Source: Membranipora membranacea
Lineage: Eukaryota > Bryozoa > Gymnolaemata > Cheilostomatida > Membraniporidae
Direction: 5' to 3'
DNA length: 64,000 nt
NCBI GenBank assembly: GCA_914767715.1
Contig: OU612074.1
Location: 23,670,062-23,734,061, forward strand
A program made the translations under genes and the position numbers. Of this stretch, positions 38,801 through 50,800 are shown piece by piece (position 1 is the stretch's first letter; each line of letters begins with the position of its first letter). The notes beneath the pieces are model-generated. The model made no database searches. It had not been told where the DNA came from and saw only the letters and a program-made list of their open reading frames with translations.

Positions 38801-41800
38801 TTTGTTGTGAGGATTGGTGCATACCAATGTGGGATCTAAATAAACAAATGGACAGAAATGGTAGATGAAAAGAACTGTCACGCTGATCCTACCGCTTTCC
38901 TGGACATGTCGAAGGCTTTTGACAGAATGGAAAAAAATAAAAGTAATAGAGAAGCACGCATCAAGAAAAGTTGACAAGAATCTAATCTGCATTGTGCATG
39001 CTTCTTGGATGGCAGAGAGCGAAAAGTAAGGTTAGGCAACTCTATCAGCCTAACCTTGAAAACGAAAAATTGAACACCTCAGGGCACTCTCCTAGGGCCA
39101 ATTTTCTGGTTACTGTATATCGACTCACGGTCAACCAAGCACGGGACCATTGACAAATATGGGGATGACCTCACCAAAACACCCAAGGTCAGCAGTGCTG
39201 CTAGGGACTATAGATGATATTACCAACTGGTGTGATAACCACAATATGCCAGCCATCGCGATCACACATCATAGATCAGACTAAATTTCTGATCTGACGT
39301 AGAGAAAAGCGCCATACTGGTGGAATCTAGGGTGCCTGGTGACACAATGCCTATACAAAGGATATAATTGAAAATAATTCCCAGTGAAAGTAGGCTTCCA
39401 TGAAGAAGCGGTAGATCAGCTATCAATTTCGAGACTTGCGTTTTCAGACAAAGAACACAAACAAGCAATAAAAAGAGTAGTACAAGTACTAAACTGAGAG
39501 GACTAAGTGATCAGCTCCTTGGGTACTCAGGGTATTAGGTTGAGTTGGGATTGTGGCTCCAATACCCGCAAAAAAGATCACTCCAAAGGTGTCCTATAAA
39601 GATTTTCAGACAAAAACAGATCGAAAATAGTAATTTTGCAGCCATTTGTTGGTGGTCATAAGGGGACGTTGTAGCGAACTTTAGATAGAACAGTTAAAAC
39701 ATCATATCATTTAAACAAGGAATGGGACTTAAACTGCGTTTTTTAACAAAGTAGATTTTGTTGTATGACAGGGAGGAATTTTTAGCGTTGATGTAAATCA
39801 ACATGATAATCTGAGGGGGGGGAGGGGTGGACTTTCTCGACTATCATTGAGATACCAATTGTGAAAAAAAAACATTTTCACCTTAATACTACCCGATAAA
39901 GAACTTAATTAATCAATCAGATGGGTGCAGTTCTTATGAGTAAAATAAAGGATTAATTTAGTTACAATAACAGTGTTTTGAAAACAACTATACTGTACTT
40001 ACCTCTCAGGTATCTCTGTTAGATCACAAAAGCCCAGATTTAGCTTTTTGAGGCACTTCAGATCCCCTATCCAGCTGGGTAAGGTATGAAGGTTCTTATT
40101 TCCATATAATCTCAGCACCTCTAGGGTGGTAAGTGATCCAATACTGTAATGAGAGTTATTAGATCTGTCAGTATGTACCCAGTTTTAAAGGAGCAGCAAA
40201 GCAGAAGATAATACAACAGTGAACCAATCTAATAGCAAAGTACATATGCAGGTACTAATCTTACTTTTGCAGGATAGGTGGTATTCAGTGACAATAAAAC
40301 ACATAATAAATAAATAAAGAAATAACACATATGATGGAAAAAAGCTAATGTGTAATAACGTCAACTTGCAGTTCTTGAGACTGCAGCTATTATAAAGATC
40401 TATGTGATCTCAAACTGAGTTAAAGTTGGGTAAAATATGATTAGATCATAACTTTGCATTGTCATATACTTCGCATGGGCTATTCTTTCTTTGGGGAATC
40501 ACAGAACCATTGTTCTGGCCAAAAAAACAAGAGTGATTTTTGGTGTTGATCAAAATTCAATCTACATAACATTTCTATCTCATTTAAATTAATATCTAGT
40601 GACCCTGAGGTCAGGTTATATATGGTTTAGTGGTTGTCTGCTCTGCAACTGTTATCAGGTCCAATCACAGCTGTATTGAGGATGACCCATAGGAAAAGAG
40701 CCAAGGTTTGGTGCTTTCATATCCGCTTGATGACTCTATATCACCTATCATATTAAATTAATTAGATACTGTTTAACACCCGACTGAGGCTGTTATGGTT
40801 CAGGTCATGTGATACAGGAGGCAGCAGCGGAAAATTTTGAGAGTGAACATCTTTATACGACTATGAATCAGTTTAAACTTGATATTCAGCTCTGTAGTGA
40901 ATGATATTCTGTTCCAAAGAGCTGATTTCCTTACTGGCTATTCATTTAACATTTATAAATGGGTTGCCAGGGTTGTCTGCTACTTTAACAAGCACTATTT
41001 TATACCCGTCCTTTTAACAGAATAATAATAAAAAACTCAGCTAACATACCAGTAACCAATTCCATGTTGCCAATCCAACAAAAGAAATATTCTGTCGATC
41101 AATACCACTCATGCGTTTACCATCAGCCAAAAATCTTCATTTAGTAACTTCATTTATGCCAAACCAGTACAGTCTGTCCGCCCAGCTATTTTGAAAATTG
41201 GCACACCTCCGCGAGATAGCTTCAATCTATGTATGTATGTATGTATATGATGCTCAAATAATGGTGTGGGAGAGAAGTTATTCATCAGTTGAAATGAAAG
41301 TAAAGAACTGACTTAGAACGCCAACCACCCTCTACCTTTTTTAAATTAGCCCACAGGATGAAAACTTTCCTGGATTTTAAATCCTGCCTATTCACCGAAC
41401 CAAAACTTCCGAAAAATTACTTTCCTAATCAAATTACAAAGTGGTTGCAAAGTTTCCAATGTTAACATATTTTAGGGTTTTCAAGAATAAATGATAGCTG
41501 ATAATTTTGCTTGTTTTACTATTCTTGGCCCGGTCTCTAAATTTAAATCCTTGTACATTTCCAACCTGCAGGGTATTTTGACATGGGTTTAGGTAGCCTG
41601 TCTTGACTAGGTTTGTTGTGGCAGATGCTTGCCCCTTCCCACTGCAAAGCTTGTCAAGACAGGCTCAGATATAGGGTGCGATATGCAAAATAATGAGTAC
41701 TAGCAGCTGGACTTAAATGGCTCTCTGTTGATTCTGTTTTATACATTAGGATTCGCAGAAGGAGATAAAATGCTTTTCTGACCTTAGAAGATTTTAATCG

Positions 41801-44800
41801 GACGGAAGTGTACTCTATCAAGCAACATGTTGTAGATTTAAGTCCCTGGCCAATTTACGAGATACAAAAATGATTTGCTTCCTTAGACTTTACTTTTAGG
41901 TCTATTTTTGATACACAGCTTTCCAAGTATCCCTCGGAATATCCTCTCGGAAAAGATTGTATACACAAAAGGAGCCTAAGTTTCTTTAAATTATTTTGGC
42001 TGATTGATTATAGCTTGTAATTATACAACAAAATTTACCAAAAGCCATGAGGATCATTACACATTGGTAAGCTTAATTTTGTAGAGTGATTTGTCAATAA
42101 CCTTCAAATTGCGTAGTGACAAGATCACTTGTGGAGAAATGTCTAGTCTCCACAATTTAGGTTCTGTCCATTTGTCTGTTATATATTTGGTTATGCTATA
42201 AAATCCCACAGCGTTCATTGATCGGGACAGAAAACTACTGATTTAAACTCGTGAGAAAGAGGCTAGAAAGACATGGAGATATCTAAAACTTGGGTGACAA
42301 ATATTCTGAGTCTCTACACTATTTTAAGTCCACTGACCAACTTAAGAATTAAAACTAAAGGCCTTCATTATTCCTGACTTCTCTTCAAACTTACCCTTAC
42401 TCACTCTCCCCTATGTAACGAGGCAATTTTGTGTCAACAAAATTCATTCCCATGAATTTTGATGGCGGCATATTATAAACATTTCTGAATCTGAATTATT
42501 GTCATTACTTTCTAATGAATCAAGATTTCCCTTTTTACATTTCAAGAATTTAACAGTAGGGTCTAATGATCCGAAAACTTGTTAAACGAAAACAAAAGAT
42601 AGCCATTCAATTATATGCACCTAGAAGTTGCAAGGCAGTTATCTTTGGAGGAGCCATGTCCAAATCCCTTATCTCTGCTCTAAAAAAAGCTGTGTACTTT
42701 GGATTTCTTATATCTGTATGATGTGATGATGCAGTTTAATAACAATTTTTGTTGCCAACCAGTAATTGAACCAAACACCTCACTTGATGCCCTGTATTTT
42801 GATTGCAGATTGTTTGAGTTACCGGAGCTTAATAGTTTATAATGTTGATTTTGTGTGTTTGATAATTGTGTGGATTTACATGTAGCAGACATTATTATGT
42901 AATGATTTTGAATTAACCTATATTGTGCAGGCACTTAGTGTGCCTTCTTTGATGAATTGAGAGCAGAGCAGTGTTCGACTTGAGAGAGAGTGGACCTGCA
43001 CCAGCGTGAATAAAGATCTTTTATCCTTTAAGTACGAGCTAGTGAATATGTAGACAGCAATATATAAATGTTTTTAAGACTTTCACCATGAACCTCCCTG
43101 CCTAAGACGGTGCGCCCTGCTCGACAGCACAGAGGTTGAGGAACATTAAAAGAAACAACCTTTAGTCGTTACATCCCCATATCTATAATGAAAGAGTGAA
43201 GACATCGGATCACATCAGGTGTGATTATTATTATTATTTGGACGCCTAACTCTAAACTCTTATCTGATTTTATTTTTGACCTGAGCAAGAGACATTTTAA
43301 TAAGATAGCGAGTGATCGAGAACATCCACTTTTTAGTAGAATAATACGAAACAATAACAGAACATCCTCTTGCTTAAATACTACTTTCCGACCCAAGACC
43401 TGCAAGACTCAAAAACATGCCAAATCTTTTTCCCAACCTTAATGTCTTATTTTAACAACATACAACCTTAACCTTTCTTAGTCCATATATTAATTAATGC
43501 ACACATTCAATTTTATCATTCTCATGATACCGAATGTACAAATAAACTGAAACTGAAACTGAAACTGTAGTGTGTGGTACGTCACAACAATCATACTTAA
43601 TATGAGTTATTACACTAATAATCACACAGATAAGATGATGATCAAAATTCAGACCTAGATGGGTGTCGAACCCTGGTCCGAATGCAATGCAGGCAATGCC
43701 GCTAACGCTGAGCCTAGTGGCGCGATGGTAGCGTCGTTGCCTGCAGGTATGTGGACCCGGATTCGAGTCCCAGCCAGGTCTGAATTTTGATCATCATCTT
43801 ATCTGTGTGATTATTAGTGTAATAACTCATATAAAGTATGACAGTTGTGACGTACCACAGGGGAAACATCCGCTTATTCCCTATGCCTATTGAAGGTGAT
43901 CACCCTGGAAGTTTAAGAGGCCATAACATCCTCAATATCTGGATTCTTAAACTTGAATTCGCTCATATGATAGAATAAAATATGGAGAATAAGATGTGAT
44001 ACAATATAGCAGCCTCAAACTAAGTCTTTAATGGCAAGGCTGCAATGTCTGCGCCAGTTTTGCTCTCTGTTTGCAGGCAGATCAGAGCACACCTGGGGGC
44101 CAACCAAATCCTACTGCAGTTGGCCTCCAGGCGTGCTCCGACCTGCCTGCAAACAGAGAGCAAACTGGCGGAGACATTGCGGCCTTGCCATTAAGGCAAA
44201 ATAATTTTCGCCGCCCATGCTTCGGGATGTGGCACGTGATATGACATCCGATTTTAATCAACCTTGAACCAGTTTTTCGTTGACATCGCCGGAACTTTGT
44301 CTGATATCAACATCCAATCTGCTCTAACCGATCTACCATATGACAGTACACATTGGGCAAGTAAAACACTGGCTGCGTAATATAGACACATCGAAGTCAA
44401 CATGTGCATCAGACTTTCCCTCATAAGTCTCAAAGTTTTGTTGTGAGGATTGGTGCATACCAATGTGGGATCTAAATAAACAAATGGACAGAAATGGTAG
44501 ATGAGAAGAACTGTCACGCTGATCCTACCGCTTTCCTGGACATGTCAAAGGCTTTTGACAGAATGGAAGAAAATAAAAGTAATAGAGAAGCATGCATCAA
44601 GAAAAGTTGACAAGAATCTAATCTCCATTGTGCATGCTTCTTGGATGGCAGAGAGCGAAAAGAAAGGTTAGGCAACTCCATCAGCCTAACCTTGAAAACG
44701 AAAAATGGAACACCTCAGGGCACTCTCCTAGGACCAATTTTCTGGTTACTGTATATCGACTCATGGTCAACCAAGCACGGGACCATTGACAAATATGGGG

Positions 44801-47800
44801 ATGACCTCACCAAAACACCCAAGGTCAGCAGTGCTGCTAGGGACTATAGATGATATTATCAACTGGTGTGATAACCACAATATGCCAGCCATCGCGATCA
44901 CACATCATAGATCAGACTAAATTTCTGATCTGACATAGAGAAAAGCGCCATACTGGTGGAATCTAGGGTGCCTGGTGACACAATGCCTATACAAAGGATT
45001 TAATTGAAAATAATTCCCAGTGGAAGTAGGCTTCCATGAAGATGCGGTAGATCAGCTATTAATTTCGAGAATTGTGTTTTCAGACAAAGAGCACAAACAA
45101 GCAATCAAAAGAGTAGTATAAATACTAAACTGAGAGGAGTAAGTGATCAGCTCCTTGGGTACTCAGGGTATTAGGTTGAGTTGGGATTGTGGCTCCAATA
45201 CCCGCAAAAAAGATCACACCAAAGGTGTCCTATAAAGACTTTCAGGCAAAAACAGAACGAAAATAGTAATTTTGCAGCCATTTGTTGATGGTCATAAGGG
45301 GACGTTGTAGCAAACTTTAGATAGAACAGTTAAAACATCATATCATTTAAACAAGGAATGGGTCTTAAACTGCGTTTTTTAACAAAGTAGATTTTGTTGT
45401 ATGACAGGGAGGAATTTTGAGTGTTGATGTAAATCAACATGATAATCTGAGGGGGGGGGGAGGGGGGTGGGAGGGGGTGGACTTTCTCGACTATCATTGA
45501 GATACCAATTGTGAAAAAAAAACATTTTCACCTTAATACTACCCGATAAACAACTTAATTAATCAATCAGATGGGTGCAGCTCTTATGAGTAAAATAAAG
45601 GATTAATTTAGTTACAATAACAGTGTTTTGTAAACAACTATACTGTACTTACCTCTCAGGTATCTCTGTTAGATCACAATCAAGTATGTATAGTATTCTC
45701 AGACTCTTCAGATCTCCTATCCTGCTGGGTAAGGTATGAAGGTTCTTATTTGTATTTAAGTACAGCCCCTCTAGGTTTGTAAGTGATCCAATACTGTAAT
45801 GAAAGTTATTAGATCTGTCAGTATGTACCCAGTTTTAAAGGAGCAGCAAAGCAGAAGATAATACAACAGTGCACCAATCTAATAGCAAAGTACATATGCA
45901 GGTACTGATCTTACTTTTGCAGGATAGGTGGTATTCAGTGACAATAAAACACATAATAAATAAATAAAGAAAAAACAAATATGATGGAAAAAAGCAAATG
46001 TATAATAACGTCAACTTGCAGTTCTTGAGACTGCAGCTATTATAAAGATTTATCTGATCTCAAACTGAGTTAAGAGTTGGGTAGAAAAATATGATTAGAT
46101 CATAACTTTGCATTGTCATATACTTCGCATGGGCTATTCTTTCTTTGGGGAATCACAGGACCATTGTTCTGGCCAAAAAAACAAGAGTGATTTTTGGTGT
46201 TGATCAAAATTCAATCTACATAACATTTCTATCTCATTTAAATTAATATCTAGTGACCTTGAGGTCAGGTTATATATGGTTTAGTGGTTGTCTGCTCTGC
46301 AACTGTTATCAGGTCCAATCACAGATGTATTGAGGATGACCCATAGGAAAACAGCCAAGGTTTGGTGCTTTCTTATCCGCTTGATGACTCTATATCACCT
46401 ATCATATTAAATTAATTAGATACTGTGTAACACCCGACTGAGGCTGTTATGGTTCAGGTCATGTGATACAGGAGGCAGCAGCGGGAAATTTTGAGAGTGA
46501 ACATCTTGATACGACTATGAATCAGTTTAAACTTGATATTCAGCTCTGTAGTGAATGATATTCTGTTCCAAAGAGCTGATTTCCTTACTGGCTATTCATT
46601 TAACATTTATAAATGGGTTGTTAGGGTTGTCTGCTACTTTAACAAGCGCTATTTTATACCCGTCCTTTTAACAGAATAATAATAATAAAAAAAAACTCAG
46701 CTAACATACCAGTAACCAATTCCATGTTGCCAATCCAACAAAAGAAATATTCTGTTGATCAATACCACTCATGCGTTTACCATCAGCCAAAAATCTTCAT
46801 TTAGTAACTTCATTTATGCCAAACCAGTACAGTCTGTCCGCCCAGCTATTTTGAAAATTGGCACACCTCCGCGAGATAGCTTCAAACTATGTATGTATGT
46901 ATGTATATGATGCTCAAATAATGGTGTGGGAGAGAAGTTATTCATCAGTTGAAATGAAGGAATAGAACTGACTTAGAACGCCAACCACCCTCTACCTTTT
47001 TTAAATTAGCCCACAGGATGAACACTTTCCTGGATTTTAAATCCTGCCTATTCAGCGAACTAAAACTTCCGAAAAATTACTTTCCTAATCAAATTCCAAA
47101 GTGGTTGCAAAGTTTCCAATGTTAACATATATTAGGGTTTTCAAGAATAAATGATAGCTGATAATTTTGCTTGTTTTACTATTCTTGGCCCGGTCTCTAT
47201 ATTTAAATCCTTGTACATTTTCAACCTGCAGGGTATTTTGGACATGGGTTTAGGTAGCCTGTCTTGACTAGGTTGGTTGTGGCAGATGCTTGCCCCTTCC
47301 CACTGCAAAGCTTGTCAAGACAGGCTCAGATATAGGGTGCGATATGCAAAATAATGAGTACTAGCAGCTGGACTTAAATGGCTCTCTGTTGATTCTGTTT
47401 TATACATTAGGATTCGCAGAAGGAGATAAAATGCTTTTCTGACCTTAGAAGATTTTAATCAGACGGAAGTGTACTCTATCAAGCAACATGTTGTAGATTT
47501 TAGTCCCTGGCCAATTTATGAGATACAACATGATTTTCTACTATAGACTTTACTTTTAGGTCTATTTTTGATACACAGCTTTCTAAGTATCCCTCGGAAT
47601 ATCGTCTCGGAAAAGATTGTATACACAAAAGGAGCCTAAGTTTCTTTAAATTATTTTGGTTGATTGAATATAGCTTGTAATTGCACAACAAAATTTACCA
47701 AAAGCCATGAGGATCATTTCACATTGGTAAGCTTAATTTTGTAGAGTGATTTGTCAATAACCTTCAAAATGTGTAGTGACAAGATCATTAGCGGAGAAAT

Positions 47801-50800
47801 GTCTAGTCTCCACAATTCAGGTTCTGTCCATTGGTCTGTTATATATTTGGTTTTGCTATAAAATCCCACAGCGTTCATTGATCGGGACAGAAAACTACTG
47901 ATTTAAACTCGTGAGAAAGAGGCTAGACAGACATGGAAATATCTAAAACTTGGGTGACAAATATTCTGAGTCGCTACACTATTTTAAGTCAACTGACGAA
48001 CTTAAGAATTAAAACTAAAGGCCTTCATTATTCCTTACCTCTCTTCAAACTTACCCTTACTCACTCTCCCCTATGTAACAAGGCAATTTTGTGTCAACAA
48101 AATTCGTTGCCATGAATTTTGATGGCAGCATATTATAAACATTTCTGAATCTGAATTATTGTCATTACTTTCTAATGAATCAAGATTTCCCTTTTTACAT
48201 TTCAAGAATTTAACATTAGGGTCTAATGATCCGAAAACTTGTTAAACGAAAACAAAAGATAGCCATTCAATTATATGCACCTAGAAGTTGCAAGGCAGTT
48301 ATCTTTGGAGGAGCCATGTCCAAATCCCTTATCTCTGCTCGAAAAAAAGCTGTGTACTTTGGATTTCTTATATCTGTATATAATGAAAGAGTGAAGACAT
48401 CGGATCATATCAGGTGTGATTATTATTATTATTTGGACGCCTAACTCTAAACTCTCATGTGTATACATGGCTGAGTATTTAAGAATTTGACATGAAAACC
48501 TGGAATTATGTATGCGATTAGTTAGTTTAAGTGCTCAAACGGTGCAAGATGCTGGTAGAGGCATTTCATCATCAACTAAAATGTAGTTGATAATGAAATG
48601 CCTCTACCTGCATCTTGCACCGTTTGAGCACTTAAACTAGCGATTAGTGTGAAATGTAAATCAACATGAAAACCTGATGATTGATATCGACTGAAATTTC
48701 AAATACTGAATTCTTTGCACTTGAGTTTTCCACCCATTTGAGGATGGAAATAAATCAGAAGATTGTGACTTTAAATGGAATAAAAAATTTCCTTTTGAAA
48801 TTTGCGAAGTGAGCTCCATCCATGTCCAAAAATGATCAAGTATCACAAAAAACAAACATTTTCTTCTCTTTTTTCAATATAACTTTGAATTCTTTGCAGT
48901 TTCATACCCCTTACAAAGCTATGTAACCAGACGAAATAATATCAAAACTTTTTTGGACAAACAAAACTACTCTTTGTTACTAGAGAGAACTATCTCAGCT
49001 GTAGGCCTAAACACAGGGTATAGAGTTAAAGCCTTATAATCTTATAGTATTATTATAGCTCTATGTGATTATGTTATATAGTTACCTCTCTGGTATCTCA
49101 GTAAGATCACAGTAACCTATGATTAACTTCTGTAGACTTTTCATCTCCCCGATCCAGCTGGGTAGAGTAACCATTCTGCGAATAAAGGATATATCCAGCA
49201 CCTCTAGATGAGCCAGTGATCTGATGCTACAATGTAAAGGGAATAAACAATAGCAGTATTTGATGACATTTTATGATCAGATCAATCAAATTTGATTATC
49301 GTCATTTCAAACTTTGTTCAGTGTTTATGGCCGTTAATATTTCAAACAGCTGGTTTTTAGGTTCTGATCCTGTCGTCAGCATATATTGACCTTTCACCTC
49401 CTGAGTGGGGTTAGGTTCACAAATGCAGTGAAATTTACAATACTATATTCTATTTTTTACATGCCTATTGGTAATAATTGTGAAGAGGAATTTTATTCCT
49501 AATCAAGGAGGAGGAGACATCCAATCATTTCAGGTCATTCAACATTCATCCTCTCTTTTATATTGGGAGCACAACTCGAGATTCTATGTATTTTATGACT
49601 CGCATAGTGAAATAAGAATTAGGCACTATCATATTCGATCATAGCTTCCTATTGCTTGTCACAAGTAGATTACAAATGCATTTCTTTCATCAAAATTTCC
49701 CTTGTTTGACAATAGGTAAATTTGGCCCTTGGTATCTATATTAAATAATCATTAATCATAATCATTTTCATGGGGAGATCCAACTGAATCCAACTTGAAT
49801 TCAAGTTGTCTCCCTATTACCAATATTGACATGAAACTTAGAGTTATCTCTTCATTGGTAATAGGGAGACAACTTGAATTCAAGTTGGATTTCCCCGTGA
49901 AAATGATTATGATTAATGATTATTTAATATAGAAACCAAGGTGCGAATTTACCTAATGCGTGAATAAAAAAGAGTGATTTATTTTCATATTTTCAAAAGA
50001 GCAAAACCCACTTTTTTGTTAGAGGGAATATGCTGAGATGTGCAGACTAGGTGTCAGCTTAGTCTAGCTCTGCTGCTAGAAAGGACAGAGTTTACTCACT
50101 TCTCTAACTGATCTACATCAGTAATCTCTCTTATCTTCAGCTGTTTGAGATGAGGTGCTATCTGGTGTAGTGGTGGTATGTCTTCTTCTATAGCCATATG
50201 CGTCACAGTGTGACCTTCTGTAGCTGATAATAACTCGTTTACAGTAAGTCTGCTGAAGCCTGGCCGGCCAGGTATCTTACCTATATCAGGCTGACTATCA
50301 TCTCTGTACCAGATTCTATACTCTGTAAGTGTAAATTATCACTAGAATCGATATATCAGGACCCAACTCAAACAGCGTGCGGTGGAGGTAGGGATGGAAA
50401 AGTATGGGGAGATTCAGTGAATTTAAAAAATCAACAGAATCTTATCATGAGTGGTACGACTTCCATATGGTTTGTGGTTTTGTTAGTTTTACCGTTGTCG
50501 GTGCCAAACCTGATAAGTGAAAAGTTTGCTCTGAAGTTATTGAGGAATTAACATAATCACTATGACCATAATCCATTGGCTTTGTTATAGAAAAGGGGAT
50601 ATTGTCTTATAAAGCGCGGTCACTTCAGTTCCTGGTGTGCATGGTGATTCAACAAGAGGAAGTCAACAGGTTACTTTTAAACATCATCTGCTAGCTGTGA
50701 ATTTTCAGAAAACCTCAACAAAGAAATAAATCCTTTGTTCAAGATGCTCAATCGCCTATAAATATACCTATATATAACAAAGCCCTGTATACTGTTGTTG

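Larger units (their letters stand above)
35160..48480 (-). repeat. large tandem duplication: LRR exon plus ~5-kb intron, three copies
   Basis: Copies at about 35160-39957, 39958-45597 and 45598-48480, with LRR exons 4801 and 5650 bp apart. The first two share the same MITE, foldback, LINE C-terminal piece and RT remnant at matching positions, so those insertions predate the duplication. Copy one lacks the part equivalent to about 41946-42765. Copy three stops following copy two near 48455 and instead follows the 33.5-kb copy. Sequence between copies is close to identical over long runs. Confidence 0.9.
30747..49226 (-). other. array of six intact phase-matched LRR exons
   Basis: Exons 49226-49086, 45793-45653, 40143-40003, 35342-35202 (141 nt each) and 31595-31458, 30884-30747 (138 nt each). 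All enter with one base and leave with two, so any number can be joined without a frameshift. Each encodes two LRR units. Type I (49, 31 and 30 kb) reads IRSLAHLEVL ... LPSWIGEMKSLQ ... LTEIPER. Type II (45, 40 and 35 kb) reads IGSLTxLExL ... NLHTLPSxIGDLK ... CDLTEIPER. LRRs usually bind proteins or ligands. A first divergent LRR segment is encoded by 50322-50100. Confidence 0.9.

Noticed and set aside
38618-38992. 124-codon - strand ORF with hydrophobic stretches, also at 44254-44517
   Set aside because: Antisense shadow of a LINE reverse transcriptase remnant on the + strand.
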